A stretch of DNA of 64,000 nt from Megachile rotundata (GCF_050947335.1 NW_027473844.1:1-64000); one strand, 5' to 3'. Numbered from the stretch's first letter, positions 1-13,268 are shown. A program made the numbers and translations. The notes: generated from the sequence alone by a model not told the origin.

Positions 1-72
1 AATAATAAGAGTAATAAGTATAGTAATTGTCGTTCTATCGATAATATAAGCATAATATGGCTAATAATATGA
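1..72 (+). repeat. Partial monomer at left edge
   Basis: The window opens at unit position 12 of a monomer, leaving its last 72 bases. By comparison with the related copies at 914 and 2574, the missing part probably begins with the GTTAGATTCAT type. The array therefore continues to the left. Confidence 0.95.
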
Positions 73-736
73 GTTAGGTTGATAATACTAAGAGTAGTGA
101 GTATAGTAATTCTCACTCTATCGATCATATAAGCATAATATGGCTAATAATATGAGTTAGATTGATAATAGTAACAGTAATAAGTATAGTAATTGTCGTT
201 CTATCGATAATATAAGCATAATATGGCTAATAATATGAGTTAGATTCATAATAATAAGAGTAATGAGGATAGTAATTGTCGTTCTATCGATCATTTAAGC
301 ATAATATGGCGAATAATATGAGTTGGGTTGATAAAAATAAGAATAATAAGTATAGTAATTGTCGTTCTATCGATCATATAAGCATAATATGGCTAATAAT
401 ATGAGTTAGATTGATAATAATAAGAGTAATAAGTATAGTAATTGTCGTTCTATCAATCATATCTGCATAATATGGTTAATAATATGAGTTAGATTGATAA
501 CAGTGAGTGTAATAAGTATAGTAATTGTAGTTCTATCGATCATATAAGCATAATATGGCTAATAATATGAGTCAGATTCATAATAATAATAGTAATAAGT
601 ATAGTAATTGTCGTTCTATCGATCATATAAGCATAATATGGCTAATAATATGAGTTAGATTGATAATAATAAGAGTAATGAGTATAGTAATTGTTGTTCT
701 ATCGATCATATCTGCATAATATGGCTAATAATATGA
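1..736 (+). repeat. Domain I, 31-unit duplication, left copy
   Basis: This stretch reappears at 2574-3309 with an offset of 2573 bp (31 x 83). The order of variant monomers is the same: CTCACTC type at 73, GTAACAG type at 156, GAGGATAG type at 239, GTTGGGTTG type at 322, CAATCATATCTGC type at 405, GATAACAGTGAG type at 488, GTCAGATTCAT type at 571 and the rare TTGTTGTTC type at 654. Agreement stops at 737, where the left copy has GAGTTTAG and the right copy (3310) has GATAACACTAAG. Its left end lies outside the window. Confidence 0.9.
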
Positions 737-2573
737 GTTAGATTGATAATAATAAGAGTAATGAGTTTAGTAATTGTAGTTCTATCGATCATATCTGCAT
801 AATATGGTTAATAATATGAGTTAGATTGATAATACTAAGATTAGTGAGTATAGTAATTGTAGTTCTATCGGTCATATCTGCATAATATGGTTAATAATGT
901 GAGTTAGATTCATAATAATAAGAGTAATAAGTATAGTAATTGTCGTTCTATCGATAATATAAGCATAATATGGCTAATAATATGAGTTAGGTTGATAATA
1001 ATAAGAGTAGTGAGTATAGTAATTCTCACTCTATCGATCATATAAGCATAATATGGCTAATAATATGAGTTAGATTGATAATAGTAACAGTAATAAGTAT
1101 AGTAATTGTCGTTCTATCGATAATATAAGCATAATATGGCTAATAATATGAGTTAGATTGATAATACTAAGAGTAGTGAGTATATTAATTGTCGTTCTAT
1201 CGATCATATAAGCATAATATATCTAATAATATGAGTTAGATTGATAATAATAAGAGTAATGAGTATATTAATTGTAGTTCTATCGATCATATCTGCATAA
1301 TATGGTTAATAATATGAGTTAGATTCATAACAATAAGAGTAATAAGTATGGTAATTGTCGTTCTATCGATCATATAAACATAATATGGCTAATAATATGA
1401 GTTACATTGATAATAATAAGAGTAATAAGGTTAGTAATTGTCGTTCTCTCGATCATATAAGCATAATGTGGCTAATAATATGAGTTAGATTCATAATAAT
1501 AAGAGTAATGAGGATAGTAATTGTCGTTCTATCGATCATTTAAGCATAATATGGCGAATAATATGAGTTGGGTTGATAAAAATAAGAATAATAAGTATAG
1601 TAATTGTCGTTCTATCGATCATATAAGCATAATATGGCTAATAATATGAGTTAGATTGATAATAATAAGAGTAATAAGTATAGTAATTGTCGTTCTATCG
1701 ATCATATCTGCATAATATGGTTAATAATATGAGTTAGATTGATAACAGTGAGTGTAATAAGTATAGTAATTGTAGTTCTATCGATCATATAAGCATAATA
1801 TGGCTAATAATATGAGTCAGATTCATAATAATAATAGTAATAAGTATAGTAATTGTCGTTCTATCGATCATATCTGCATAATATGGCTAATAATATGAGT
1901 TAGATTGATAATAATAAGAGTAATAAGTATAGTAATAGTCGTTCTCTCGATCATATAAGCATAATATGGCTAATAATATGAGTTAGAGTGATAATACTAA
2001 GAGTAGTGAGTATAGTAATTGTCGTTCTATCGATCATGTAAGCATAATATGACTAATAATATGAGTTAGATTGATAATAGTAAGTGTAATAAGTATAGTA
2101 AATGTCGTGCTATCGATCATATCTGCATAATATGGTTAATAATATGAGTTAGATTGATAATAATAAGAGTAATAAGTATAGTAATTGTCGTTCTATCGAT
2201 CATATCTGCATAATATGGTTAATAATATGAGTTAGATTGATAATAGTGAGTGTAATAAGTATAGTAATTGTAGTTCTATCGATCATATAAGCATAATATG
2301 GCTAATAATATGAGTCAGATTCATAATAATAAGAGCAGTGAGTATAGTAATTGTCGTTCTATCGATCATATAAGCATAATATGGCTAATAATATGAGTTA
2401 GATTGATAATAATAAGAGTAATGAGTTTAGTAATTGTAGTTCTATCGATCATATCTGCATAATATGGTTAATAATATGAGTTAGATTGATAATACTAAGA
2501 GTAGTGAGTATAGTAATTGTAGTTCTATCGGTCATATCTGCATAATATGGTTAATAATGTGAGTTAGATTCAT

Positions 2574-3309
2574 AATAATAAGAGTAATAAGTATAGTAAT
2601 TGTCGTTCTATCGATAATATAAGCATAATATGGCTAATAATATGAGTTAGGTTGATAATACTAAGAGTAGTGAGTATAGTAATTCTCACTCTATCGATCA
2701 TATAAGCATAATATGGCTAATAATATGAGTTAGATTGATAATAGTAACAGTAATAAGTATAGTAATTGTCGTTCTATCGATAATATAAGCATAATATGGC
2801 TAATAATATGAGTTAGATTCATAATAATAAGCGTAATGAGGATAGTAATTGTCGTTCTATCGATCATTTAAGCATAATATGGCGAATAATATGAGTTGGG
2901 TTGATAAAAATAAGAATAATAAGTATAGTAATTGTCGTTCTATCGATCATATAAGCATAATATGGCTAATAATATGAGTTAGATTGATAATAATAAGAGT
3001 AATAAGTATAGTAATTGTCGTTCTATCAATCATATCTGCATAATATGGTTAATAATATGAGTTAGATTGATAACAGTGAGTGTAATAAGTATAGTAATTG
3101 TAGTTCTATCGATCATATAAGCATAATATGGCTAATAATATGAGTCAGATTCATAATAATAATAGTAATAAGTATAGTAATTGTCGTTCTATCGATCATA
3201 TAAGCATAATATGGCTAATAATATGAGTTAGATTGATAATAATAAGAGTAATGAGTATAGTAATTGTTGTTCTATCGATCATATCTGCATAATATGGCTA
3301 ATAATATGA
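2574..3309 (+). repeat. Domain I, 31-unit duplication, right copy
   Basis: This is the second copy of the block at 1-736, with only scattered base changes, such as AAGCGTAATG near 2830 where the left copy has AAGAGTAATG. Parts of the same variant order also appear in between at other offsets. Positions 1-238 resemble 914-1151 (11 units), 239-653 resembles 1484-1898 (15 units), and about 737-985 resembles 2397-2645 (20 units). The region was therefore shuffled by several different in-register duplications. Confidence 0.88.
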
Positions 3310-3807
3310 GTTAGATTGATAACACTAAGAGTAGTGAGTATAGTAATTCTCATTCTATCGATCATATAAGCATAATATGGCTAATAATATGAGTTAGATT
3401 GATAATAGTAACAGTAATAAGTATAGTAATTGTGGTTCTATCGATAATATAAGCATAATATGGCTAATAATATGAGTTAGAGTGATAATACTAAGAGTAG
3501 TGAGTATAGTAATTCTCATTCTATCGATCATATAAGCATAATATGCCTAATAATATGAGTTAGATTGATAATAGTAACAGTAATAAGTATAGTAATTGTG
3601 GTTCTATCGATAATATAAGCATAATATGGCTAATAATATGAGTTAGAGTGATAATACTAAGAGTAGTGAGTATAGTAATTCTCATTCTATCGATCATATA
3701 AGCATAATATGGCTAATAATATGAGTTAGATTGATAATAGTAACAGTAATAAGTATAGTAATTGTGGTTCTATCGATAATATAAGCATAACACGGCTAAT
3801 AATATGA
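3310..3807 (+). repeat. A-B dimer array, three copies of 166 bp
   Basis: Two monomer types alternate three times. Type A (3310, 3476, 3642) has GATAATACTAAG or a close variant, then TTCTCATTC and CATATAAG. Type B (3393, 3559, 3725) has GATAATAGTAACAG, then TTGTGGTTC and GATAATATAAG. The last B ends with CACGG in place of TATGG. The same series recurs at 7210-7707, 42296-42793, 46777-47440, 51507-52004 and 60139-60636, and in mutated form at 5136-5632. This makes a 166-bp HOR. Confidence 0.88.
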
Positions 3808-4139
3808 GCTAGATTGATAGTACTAAGAGTAGTGAGTATAGTAATTGTCGTTCTATCGATCATATCTGCATAATATGGTTAATAATATGAGTTAGATTGA
3901 TAATAGTGAGTGTAATAAGTATAGTAATTGTCGTTCTATCGATCATATAAGCATAATATGGCTAATAATATGAGTTAGATTGATAATACTAAGAGCAGTG
4001 AGTATAGTAATTCTCGTTCTATCGATCATATAAGCATAATATGGCTAATAATATGAGTTAGATTGATAATAATAAGAGTAATGAGTATAGTAATTGTAGT
4101 TCTATCGATCATTTAAGCATAATATGGCTAATAATATGA

Positions 4140-4222
4140 GTTAGATTGATAATAATAAGAGTAATAAGTATAGTAATTGTCGTTCTATCGATCATATAAG
4201 CATAATATGGCTAATAATATGA
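4140..4222 (+). repeat. Reference copy of the 83-bp monomer
   Basis: This copy matches the majority base at every position I compared. Unit positions 8-37 form a degenerate trinucleotide tract (TGA, TAA x3, GAG, TAA x2, GTA, TAG, TAA in one phase). Positions 42-51 hold the CGTTCTATCG core with two CpGs, running into ATCGATC (ClaI and GATC sites). Positions 64-70 and 76-82 are a direct repeat of TAATATG, 12 bp apart. Copies differ mainly in three windows: about 5-30 (for example ATTGATAATACTAAGAG or ATAGTAACAG), about 38-46 (TTGTCG, TTGTAG, TTCTCATT, TTGTGG) and about 52-75 (CATATAAG, CATATCTGC, CATTTAAG, AATATAAG; then GGCT, GGTT, GGCG, CACGG). The segments between these windows are nearly invariant. 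Confidence 0.95.
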
Positions 4223-4529
4223 GTTAGATTGATAATACTAAGAGTAGTGAGTATAGTAATTCTCGTTCTATCGATCATATAAGCATAATATGGCTAATAA
4301 TATGATTTAGATTGATAATAATAACAGTAATAAGTATAGTAGTTGTCGTTCTATCGATCATTTAAGCATAATATGGCTAATAATATGAGTTAGATTGATA
4401 ATAATAACAGTAATAAGTATAGTAATTGACGTTCTATCGATAATATAAGCATAATATGGCTAATAATATGAGTTAGATTGATAATAATAACAGTAATAAG
4501 TATAGCAATTGTCGTTCTATCGATAATAT

Positions 4530-5384
4530 AAGCATAATATGGCTAATAACATGAGTTAGAGTGATAATACTAAGAGTAGTGAGTATAGTAATTCTCATTC
4601 TATCGATCATATAAGCATAATATGGCTAATAATATGAGTTAGATTGATAATAGTAACAATAATAAGTATAGTAATTGTCGTTCTATCGATAATATAAGCA
4701 TAATATTGGTAATAATATGAGTTAGATTGATAATAATAAGAGTAATGAGTATAGTAATTGTAGTTCTATCGATCATATAAGCATAATATGGCTAATAATA
4801 TGAGTTAGATTGATAATAATAAGAGTAATAAGTATAGTAATTGTCGTTCTATCAATCATATCTGCATAATATGGTTAATAATATGAGTTAGATTGATAAC
4901 AGTGAGTGTAATAAGTATAGTAATTGTAGTTCTATCGATCATATAAGCATAATATGGCTAATAATATGAGTCAGATTCATAATAATAATAGTAATAAGTA
5001 TAGTAATTGTCGTTCTATCGATCATATAAGCATAATATGGCTAATAATATGAGTTAGATTGATAGTAATAAGAGTAATGAGTATAGTAATTGTAGTCATA
5101 TCGATCATATCTGCATAATATGGCTAATAATATGAGTTAGATTTATAATACTAAGAGTAGTGAGTATAGTAATTCTCATTCTATCGATCATATAAGCATA
5201 ATATGGCTAATAATATGAGTTAGATTGATAATAGTAACAGTAATAAGTATAGTAATTGTGGTTCTATCGATAATATAAGCATAATATGGCTAATAATATG
5301 AGTTAGAGTGATAATACTAAGAGTAATGAGTATAGTAATTCTCATTCTATCGATCATATAAGCATAATATGGCTAATAATATGA
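4530..5384 (+). repeat. 25-unit duplication, left copy
   Basis: The stretch from about 4530 to 5384 matches about 6604-7458 at an offset of 2074 bp. That is 25 units less one base, and the base is the 82-bp monomer at 5468 lying between them. Shared rare states include CTAATAACATGAG just before 4555 and 6629, TATTGGTAAT, ATTGATAGTAATAAG and GATTTATAATAC. The left copy has AGTCATATCG near 5095 where the right copy has AGTTCTATCG. Confidence 0.86.
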
Positions 5385-5467
5385 GTTAGATTGATAATAA
5401 TAACAGTAATAAGTATAGCAATTGTCGTTCTATCGATAATATAAGCATAATATGGCTAATAATATGA

Positions 5468-5549
5468 GTTAGAGTGATAATACTAAGAGTAGTGAGTATA
5501 GTAATTTCATTCTATCGATCATATAAGCATAATATGGCTAATAATATGA
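5468..5549 (+). repeat. Isolated 82-bp monomer in domain I
   Basis: This is a GTTAGAGTG-type unit with the one-base deletion (AATTTCATTC). It is the leftmost of the 26 short monomers and shifts the unit phase by one base for everything to its right. The corresponding unit in the duplicate block (7542) is full length with TTCTCATTC. The second domain I example lies near 13969. Confidence 0.92.
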
Positions 5550-6603
5550 GTTAGATTGATAATAATAACAGTAATAAGTATAGTAATTGTGGTTCTATCG
5601 ATAATATAAGCATAACACGGCTAATAATATGAGTTAGATTGATAATACTAAGAGTAGTGAGTATAGTAATTGTCGTTCTATCGATCATATAAGCATAATA
5701 TGGCTAATAATATGAGTTAGATTGATAATAATAAGAGTAATGAGTATAGTAATTGTAGTTCTATCGATCATATCTGCATAATATGGCTAATAATATGAGT
5801 TAGATTGATAATACTAAGAGTAGTGAGTATAGTAATTCTCATTCTATCGATCATATAAGCATAATATGGCTAATCATATGAGTTAGATTGATAATAGTAA
5901 CAGTAATAAGTATAGTAATTGTGGTTCTATCGATAATATAAGCATAATATGGCTAATAATATGAGTTAGAGTGATAATACTAAGAGTAGTGAGTATAGTA
6001 ATTCTCATTCTATCGATCATATAAGCATAATATGGCTAATAATATGAGTTAGATTGATAATAGTAACAGTAATAAGTATAGTCATAGTCGTTCTCTCGAT
6101 CATATGAGCATAATATGGCTAATAATATGAGTTAGAGTGATAATACTAAGAGTAGTGAGTATAGTAATTGTCGTTCTATCGATCATGTAAGCATAATATG
6201 ACTAATAATATGAGTTAGATTGATAATAGTAAGTGTAATAAGTATAGTAAATGTCGTGCTATCGATCATATCTGCATAATATGGTTAATAATATGAGTTA
6301 GATTGATAATAATAAGAGTAATAAGTATAGTAATTGTCGTTCTATCGATCATATCTGCATAATATGGTTAATAATATGAGTTAGATTGATAATAGTGAGT
6401 GTAATAAGTATAGTAATTGTAGTTCTATCGATCATATAAGCATAATATGGCTAATAATATGAGTCAGATTCATAATAATAAGAGTAATAAGTATAGTAAT
6501 TGTCGTTCTATCGATCATTTAAGCATAATATGGCGAATAATATGAGTTGGGTTGATAAAAATAAGAATAATAAGTATAGTAATTGTCGTTCTATCGATCA
6601 TAT

Positions 6604-7458
6604 AAGCATAATATGGCTAATAACATGAGTTAGAGTGATAATACTAAGAGTAGTGAGTATAGTAATTCTCATTCTATCGATCATATAAGCATAATATGGC
6701 TAATAATATGAGTTAGATTGATAATAGTAACAATAATAAGTATAGTAATTGTCGTTCTATCGATAATATAAGCATAATATTGGTAATAATATGAGTTAGA
6801 TTGATAATAATAAGAGTAATGAGTATAGTAATTGTAGTTCTATCGATCATATAAGCAGAATATGGCTAATAATATGAGTTAGATTGATAATAATAAGAGT
6901 AATAAGTATAGTAATTGTCGTTCTATCAATCATATCTGCATAATATGGTTAATAATATGAGTTAGATTGATAACAGTGAGTGTAATAAGTATAGTAATTG
7001 TAGTTCTATCGATCATATAAGCATAATATGGCTAATAATATGAGTCAGATTCATAATAATAATAGTAATAAGTATAGTAATTGTCGTTCTATCGATCATA
7101 TAAGCATAATATGGCTAATAATATGAGTTAGATTGATAGTAATAAGAGTAATGAGTATAGTAATTGTAGTTCTATCGATCATATCTGCATAATATGGCTA
7201 ATAATATGAGTTAGATTTATAATACTAAGAGTAGTGAGTATAGTAATTCTCATTCTATCGATCATATAAGCATAATATGGCTAATAATATGAGTTAGATT
7301 GATAATAGTAACAGTAATAAGTATAGTAATTGTGGTTCTATCGATAATATAAGCATAATATGGCTAATAATATGAGTTAGAGTGATAATACTAAGAGTAA
7401 TGAGTATAGTAATTCTCATTCTATCGATCATATAAGCATAATATGGCTAATAATATGA
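6604..7458 (+). repeat. 25-unit duplication, right copy
   Basis: This is the second copy of the block at about 4530-5384. The copy begins inside a monomer. The unit starting at 6546 has a GTTGGGTTGATAAAAATAAG left part but ends with the rare TAACATGA. The matching unit at 4472 has an AGCAATTG left and middle part and the same end. The boundary is therefore intra-monomer. Confidence 0.82.
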
Positions 7459-8288
7459 GTTAGATTGATAATAGTAACAGTAATAAGTATAGTAATTGTG
7501 GTTCTATCGATAATATAAGCATAATATGGCTAATAATATGAGTTAGAGTGATAATACTAAGAGTAGTGAGTATAGTAATTCTCATTCTATCGATCATATA
7601 AGCATAATATGGCTAATAATATGAGTTAGATTGATAATAGTAACAGTAATAAGTATAGTAATTGTGGTTCTATCGATAATATAAGCATAACACGGCTAAT
7701 AATATGAGTTAGATTGATAATACTAAGAGTAGTGAGTATAGTAATTGTCGTTCTATCGATCATATCTGCATAATATGGTTAATAATATGAGTTAGATTGA
7801 TAATAGTGAGTGTAATAAGTATAGTAATTGTCGTTCTATCGATCATATAAGCATAATATGGCTAATAATATGAGTTAGATTGATAATACTAAGAGCAGTG
7901 AGTATAGTAATTCTCGTTCTATCGATCATATAAGCATAATATGGCTAATAATATGAGTTAGATTGATAATAATAAGAGTAATGAGTATAGTAATTGTAGT
8001 TCTATCGATCATTTAAGCATAATATGGCTAATAATATGAGTTAGATTGATAATAATAAGAGTAATAATTATAGTAATTGTCGTGCTATCGATAATATAAG
8101 TATAATATGGTTAATAATATGAGTTATATTGATAATACTAAGAGTAGTGAGTATAGTAATTCTCGTTCTATCGATCATATAAGCATAATATGGCTAATAA
8201 TATGAGTTAGATTTATAATACTAAGAATAGTGAGTATTGTAATTCTCGTTCTATCGATCATATAAGCATAATATGGCTAATAATATGA

Positions 8289-10778
8289 GTTAGATTGATA
8301 ATAGTAAGTGTAATAAGTATAGTAATTGTAGTTCTATCGATCATTTAAGCATAATATGGCTAATAATATGAGTTAGATTGATAATAATAAGAGTAATAAT
8401 TATAGTAATTGTCGTGCTATCGATCATATAAGCATAATATGGCTAATAATATGAGTTAGAGTGATAATACTAAGACTAGTGAGTATAGTAATTGTCGTTC
8501 TATCGATCATGTAAGCATAATATGACTAATAATATGAGTTAGATTGATAATAGTAAGTGTAATAAGTATAGTAAATGTCGTGCTATCGATCATATCTGCA
8601 TAGTATGGTTAATAATATGAGTTAGATTGATAATACTAAGAGTAGTGAGTATAGTAATTGTCGTTCTATCGATCATATAAGCATAATATGGCCAATAATA
8701 TGAGTTAGATTGATAATAATAAGAGTAATGAGTTTAGTAATTGTAGTTCTATCGATCATATCTGCATAATATGGTTAATAATATGAGTTAGATTGATAAT
8801 ACTAAGAGTAGTGAGTATAGTAATTGTAGTTCTATCGGTCATATCTGCATAATATGGTTAATAATGTGAGTTAGATTCATAATAATAAGAGTAATAAGTA
8901 TAGTAATTGTCGTTCTATCGATAATATAAGCATAATATGGCTAATAATATGAGTTAGGTTGATAATACTAAGAGTAGTGAGTATAGTAATTCTCATTCTA
9001 TCGATCATATAAGCATAATATGGCTAATAATATGAGTTAGATTGATAATAGTAACAGTAATAAGTATAGTAATTGTCGTTTTATCGATAATATAAGCATA
9101 ATATGGCTAATAATATGAGTTAGATTGATAATACTAAGAGTAGTGAGTATATTAATTGTCGTTCTATCGATCATATAAGCATAATATGGCTAATAATATG
9201 AGTTAGATTGATAATAATAAGAGTAATGAGTATAGTAATTGTAGTTCTATCGATCATATAAGCATAATATGGCTAATAATATGAGTTAGATTGATAATAA
9301 TAAGAGTAATAAGTATAGTAATTGTCGTTCTATCAATCATATCTGCATAATATGGTTAATAATATGAGTTAGATTGATAATAATAAGAGTAATGAGTATA
9401 GTAATTGTAGTTCTATCGATCATTTAAGCATAATATGGCTAATAATATGAGTTAGATTGATAATAATAACAGTAATAAGTATAGTAATTGTGGTTCTATC
9501 GATAATATAAGCATAATATGGCTAATAATATGAGTTAGATTGATAATACTAAGAGTAGTGAGTATAGTAATTGTCGTTCTATCGATCATATAAGCATAAT
9601 ATGGCCAATAATATGAGTTAGATTGATAATAATAAGAGTAATGAGTTTAGTAATTGTAGTTCTATCGATCATATCTGCATAATATGGTTAATAATATGAG
9701 TTAGATTGATAATACTAAGAGTAGTGAGTATAGTAATTGTAGTTCTATCGGTCATATCTGCATAATATGGTTAATAATGTGAGTTAGATTCATAATAATA
9801 AGAGTAATAAGTATAGTAATTGTCGTTCTATCGATAATATAAGCATAATATGGCTAATAATATGAGTTAGGTTGATAATACTAAGAGTAGTGAGTATAGT
9901 AATTCTCATTCTATCGATCATATAAGCAAAATATGGCTAATAATATGAGTTAGATTGATAATAGTAACAGTAATAAGTATAGTAATTGTCGTTCTATCGA
10001 TAATATAAGCATAATATGGCTAATAATATGAGTTAGATTGATAATACTAAGAGTAGTGAGTATATTAATTGTCGTTCTATCGATCATATAAGCATAATAT
10101 GGCTAATAATATGAGTTAGATTGATAATAATAAGAGTAATGAGTATATTAATTGTAGTTCTATCGATCATATCCGCATAATATGGCTAATAATATGAGTT
10201 AGATTCATAATAATAAGAGTAATGAGGATAGTAATTGTCGTTCTATCGATCATTTAAGCATAATATGGCGAATAATATGAGTTGGGTTGATAAAAATAAG
10301 AATAATAAGTATAGTAATTGTCGTTCTATCGATCATATAAGCATAATATGGCTAATAATATGAGTTAGATTGATAATAATAAGAGTAATAAGTATAGTAA
10401 TTGTCGTTCTATCAATCATATCTGCATAATATGGTTAATAATATGAGTTAGATTGATAACAGTGAGTGTAATAAGTATAGTAATTGTAGTTCTATCGATC
10501 ATATAAGCATAATATGGCTAATAATATGAGGCAGATTCATAATAATAATAGTAATAAGTATAGTAATTGTCGTTCTATCGATCATTTAAGCATAATATGG
10601 CGAATAATATGAGTTGGGTTGATAAAAATAAGAATAATAAGTATAGTAATTGTCGTTCTATCGATCATATAAGCATAATATGGCTAATAATATGAGTTAG
10701 ATTGGTAATAATAAGAGTAATAAGTATAGTAATTGTCGTTCTATCGATCATATAAGCATAATATGGCTAATAATATGA
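8289..10778 (+). repeat. 30-unit tandem duplication (2490 bp), copy 1
   Basis: This block is followed directly by its copy at 10779-13268, with a period of exactly 2490 bp (30 x 83). Matching diagnostic monomers include GATAATAGTAAGTG at 8289/10779, TAAGACTAGTGAG near 8470/10960, CATAGTATGG near 8599/11089 and ATTGGTAATAATAAG at 10696/13186. Before 8289 and after 13268 the variant order no longer agrees. Observed differences are few: TTTATCG near 9080 against TTCTATCG, and GAGGCAG at 10529 against GAGTCAG at 13019. Confidence 0.9.
8621..10114 (+). repeat. 11-unit (913 bp) internal repeat
   Basis: Positions 8621-9201 match 9534-10114 at an offset of 913 bp (11 x 83). Seven monomers agree in order: GGCCAAT, GAGTTTAG, CGGTCATATCTGC, TTCATAATAATAAG with TCGATAAT, GTTAGGTTG with CTCATTC, GTAACAG and TATATTAATTG. 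The two copies diverge at 9202 against 10115 (TATAGTAATTG against TATATTAATTG). The same pair is carried again in the 30-unit duplicate at 11111-11691 and 12024-12604. Confidence 0.85.
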
Positions 10779-13268
10779 GTTAGATTGATAATAGTAAGTG
10801 TAATAAGTATAGTAATTGTAGTTCTATCGATCATTTAAGCATAATATGGCTAATAATATGAGTTAGATTGATAATAATAAGAGTAATAATTATAGTAATT
10901 GTCGTGCTATCGATCATATAAGCATAATATGGCTAATAATATGAGTTAGAGTGATAATACTAAGACTAGTGAGTATAGTAATTGTCGTTCTATCGATCAT
11001 GTAAGCATAATATGACTAATAATATGAGTTAGATTGATAATAGTAAGTGTAATAAGTATAGTAAATGTCGTGCTATCGATCATATCTGCATAGTATGGTT
11101 AATAATATGAGTTAGATTGATAATACTAAGAGTAGTGAGTATAGTAATTGTCGTTCTATCGATCATATAAGCATAATATGGCCAATAATATGAGTTAGAT
11201 TGATAATAATAAGAGTAATGAGTTTAGTAATTGTAGTTCTATCGATCATATCTGCATAATATGGTTAATAATATGAGTTAGATTGATAATACTAAGAGTA
11301 GTGAGTATAGTAATTGTAGTTCTATCGGTCATATCTGCATAATATGGTTAATAATGTGAGTTAGATTCATAATAATAAGAGTAATAAGTATAGTAATTGT
11401 CGTTCTATCGATAATATAAGCATAATATGGCTAATAATATGAGTTAGGTTGATAATACTAAGAGTAGTGAGTATAGTAATTCTCATTCTATCGATCATAT
11501 AAGCATAATATGGCTAATAATATGAGTTAGATTGATAATAGTAACAGTAATAAGTATAGTAATTGTCGTTCTATCGATAATATAAGCATAATATGGCTAA
11601 TAATATGAGTTAGATTGATAATACTAAGAGTAGTGAGTATATTAATTGTCGTTCTATCGATCATATAAGCATAATATGGCTAATAATATGAGTTAGATTG
11701 ATAATAATAAGAGTAATGAGTATAGTAATTGTAGTTCTATCGATCATATAAGCATAATATGGCTAATAATATGAGTTAGATTGATAATAATAAGAGTAAT
11801 AAGTATAGTAATTGTCGTTCTATCAATCATATCTGCATAATATGGTTAATAATATGAGTTAGATTGATAATAATAAGAGTAATGAGTATAGTAATTGTAG
11901 TTCTATCGATCATTTAAGCATAATATGGCTAATAATATGAGTTAGATTGATAATAATAACAGTAATAAGTATAGTAATTGTGGTTCTATCGATAATATAA
12001 GCATAATATGGCTAATAATATGAGTTAGATTGATAATACTAAGAGTAGTGAGTATAGTAATTGTCGTTCTATCGATCATATAAGCATAATATGGCCAATA
12101 ATATGAGTTAGATTGATAATAATAAGAGTAATGAGTTTAGTAATTGTAGTTCTATCGATCATATCTGCATAATATGGTTAATAATATGAGTTAGATTGAT
12201 AATACTAAGAGTAGTGAGTATAGTAATTGTAGTTCTATCGGTCATATCTGCATAATATGGTTAATAATGTGAGTTAGATTCATAATAATAAGAGTAATAA
12301 GTATAGTAATTGTCGTTCTATCGATAATATAAGCATAATATGGCTAATAATATGAGTTAGGTTGATAATACTAAGAGTAGTGAGTATAGTAATTCTCATT
12401 CTATCGATCATATAAGCAAAATATGGCTAATAATATGAGTTAGATTGATAATAGTAACAGTAATAAGTATAGTAATTGTCGTTCTATCGATAATATAAGC
12501 ATAATATGGCTAATAATATGAGTTAGATTGATAATACTAAGAGTAGTGAGTATATTAATTGTCGTTCTATCGATCATATAAGCATAATATGGCTAATAAT
12601 ATGAGTTAGATTGATAATAATAAGAGTAATGAGTATATTAATTGTAGTTCTATCGATCATATCCGCATAATATGGCTAATAATATGAGTTAGATTCATAA
12701 TAATAAGAGTAATGAGGATAGTAATTGTCGTTCTATCGATCATTTAAGCATAATATGGCGAATAATATGAGTTGGGTTGATAAAAATAAGAATAATAAGT
12801 ATAGTAATTGTCGTTCTATCGATCATATAAGCATAATATGGCTAATAATATGAGTTAGATTGATAATAATAAGAGTAATAAGTATAGTAATTGTCGTTCT
12901 ATCAATCATATCTGCATAATATGGTTAATAATATGAGTTAGATTGATAACAGTGAGTGTAATAAGTATAGTAATTGTAGTTCTATCGATCATATAAGCAT
13001 AATATGGCTAATAATATGAGTCAGATTCATAATAATAATAGTAATAAGTATAGTAATTGTCGTTCTATCGATCATTTAAGCATAATATGGCGAATAATAT
13101 GAGTTGGGTTGATAAAAATAAGAATAATAAGTATAGTAATTGTCGTTCTATCGATCATATAAGCATAATATGGCTAATAATATGAGTTAGATTGGTAATA
13201 ATAAGAGTAATAAGTATAGTAATTGTCGTTCTATCGATCATATAAGCATAATATGGCTAATAATATGA
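10779..13268 (+). repeat. 30-unit tandem duplication (2490 bp), copy 2
   Basis: This is the second copy of 8289-10778. Its end at 13269 is marked by a switch to GATAATACTAAGAG where copy 1 has GATAATAGTAAGTG at 10779. It also contains the internal 11-unit repeat, with halves starting at about 11111 and 12024. The 11-unit duplication is therefore older than the 30-unit one. Confidence 0.9.

Noticed and set aside
322..404. Polyadenylation or TATA-type promoter signals in the ATAAAAATAAG monomers
   Set aside because: Such AT-rich strings are expected by chance at 24% GC. AATAAA itself was not found, and nothing nearby suggests a transcription unit.
4140..4222. A CENP-B box like that of mammalian satellites
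   Set aside because: No motif resembling the known box (TTCG...A..CGGG pattern) is present. The only shared feature is a short TTC/CG context.
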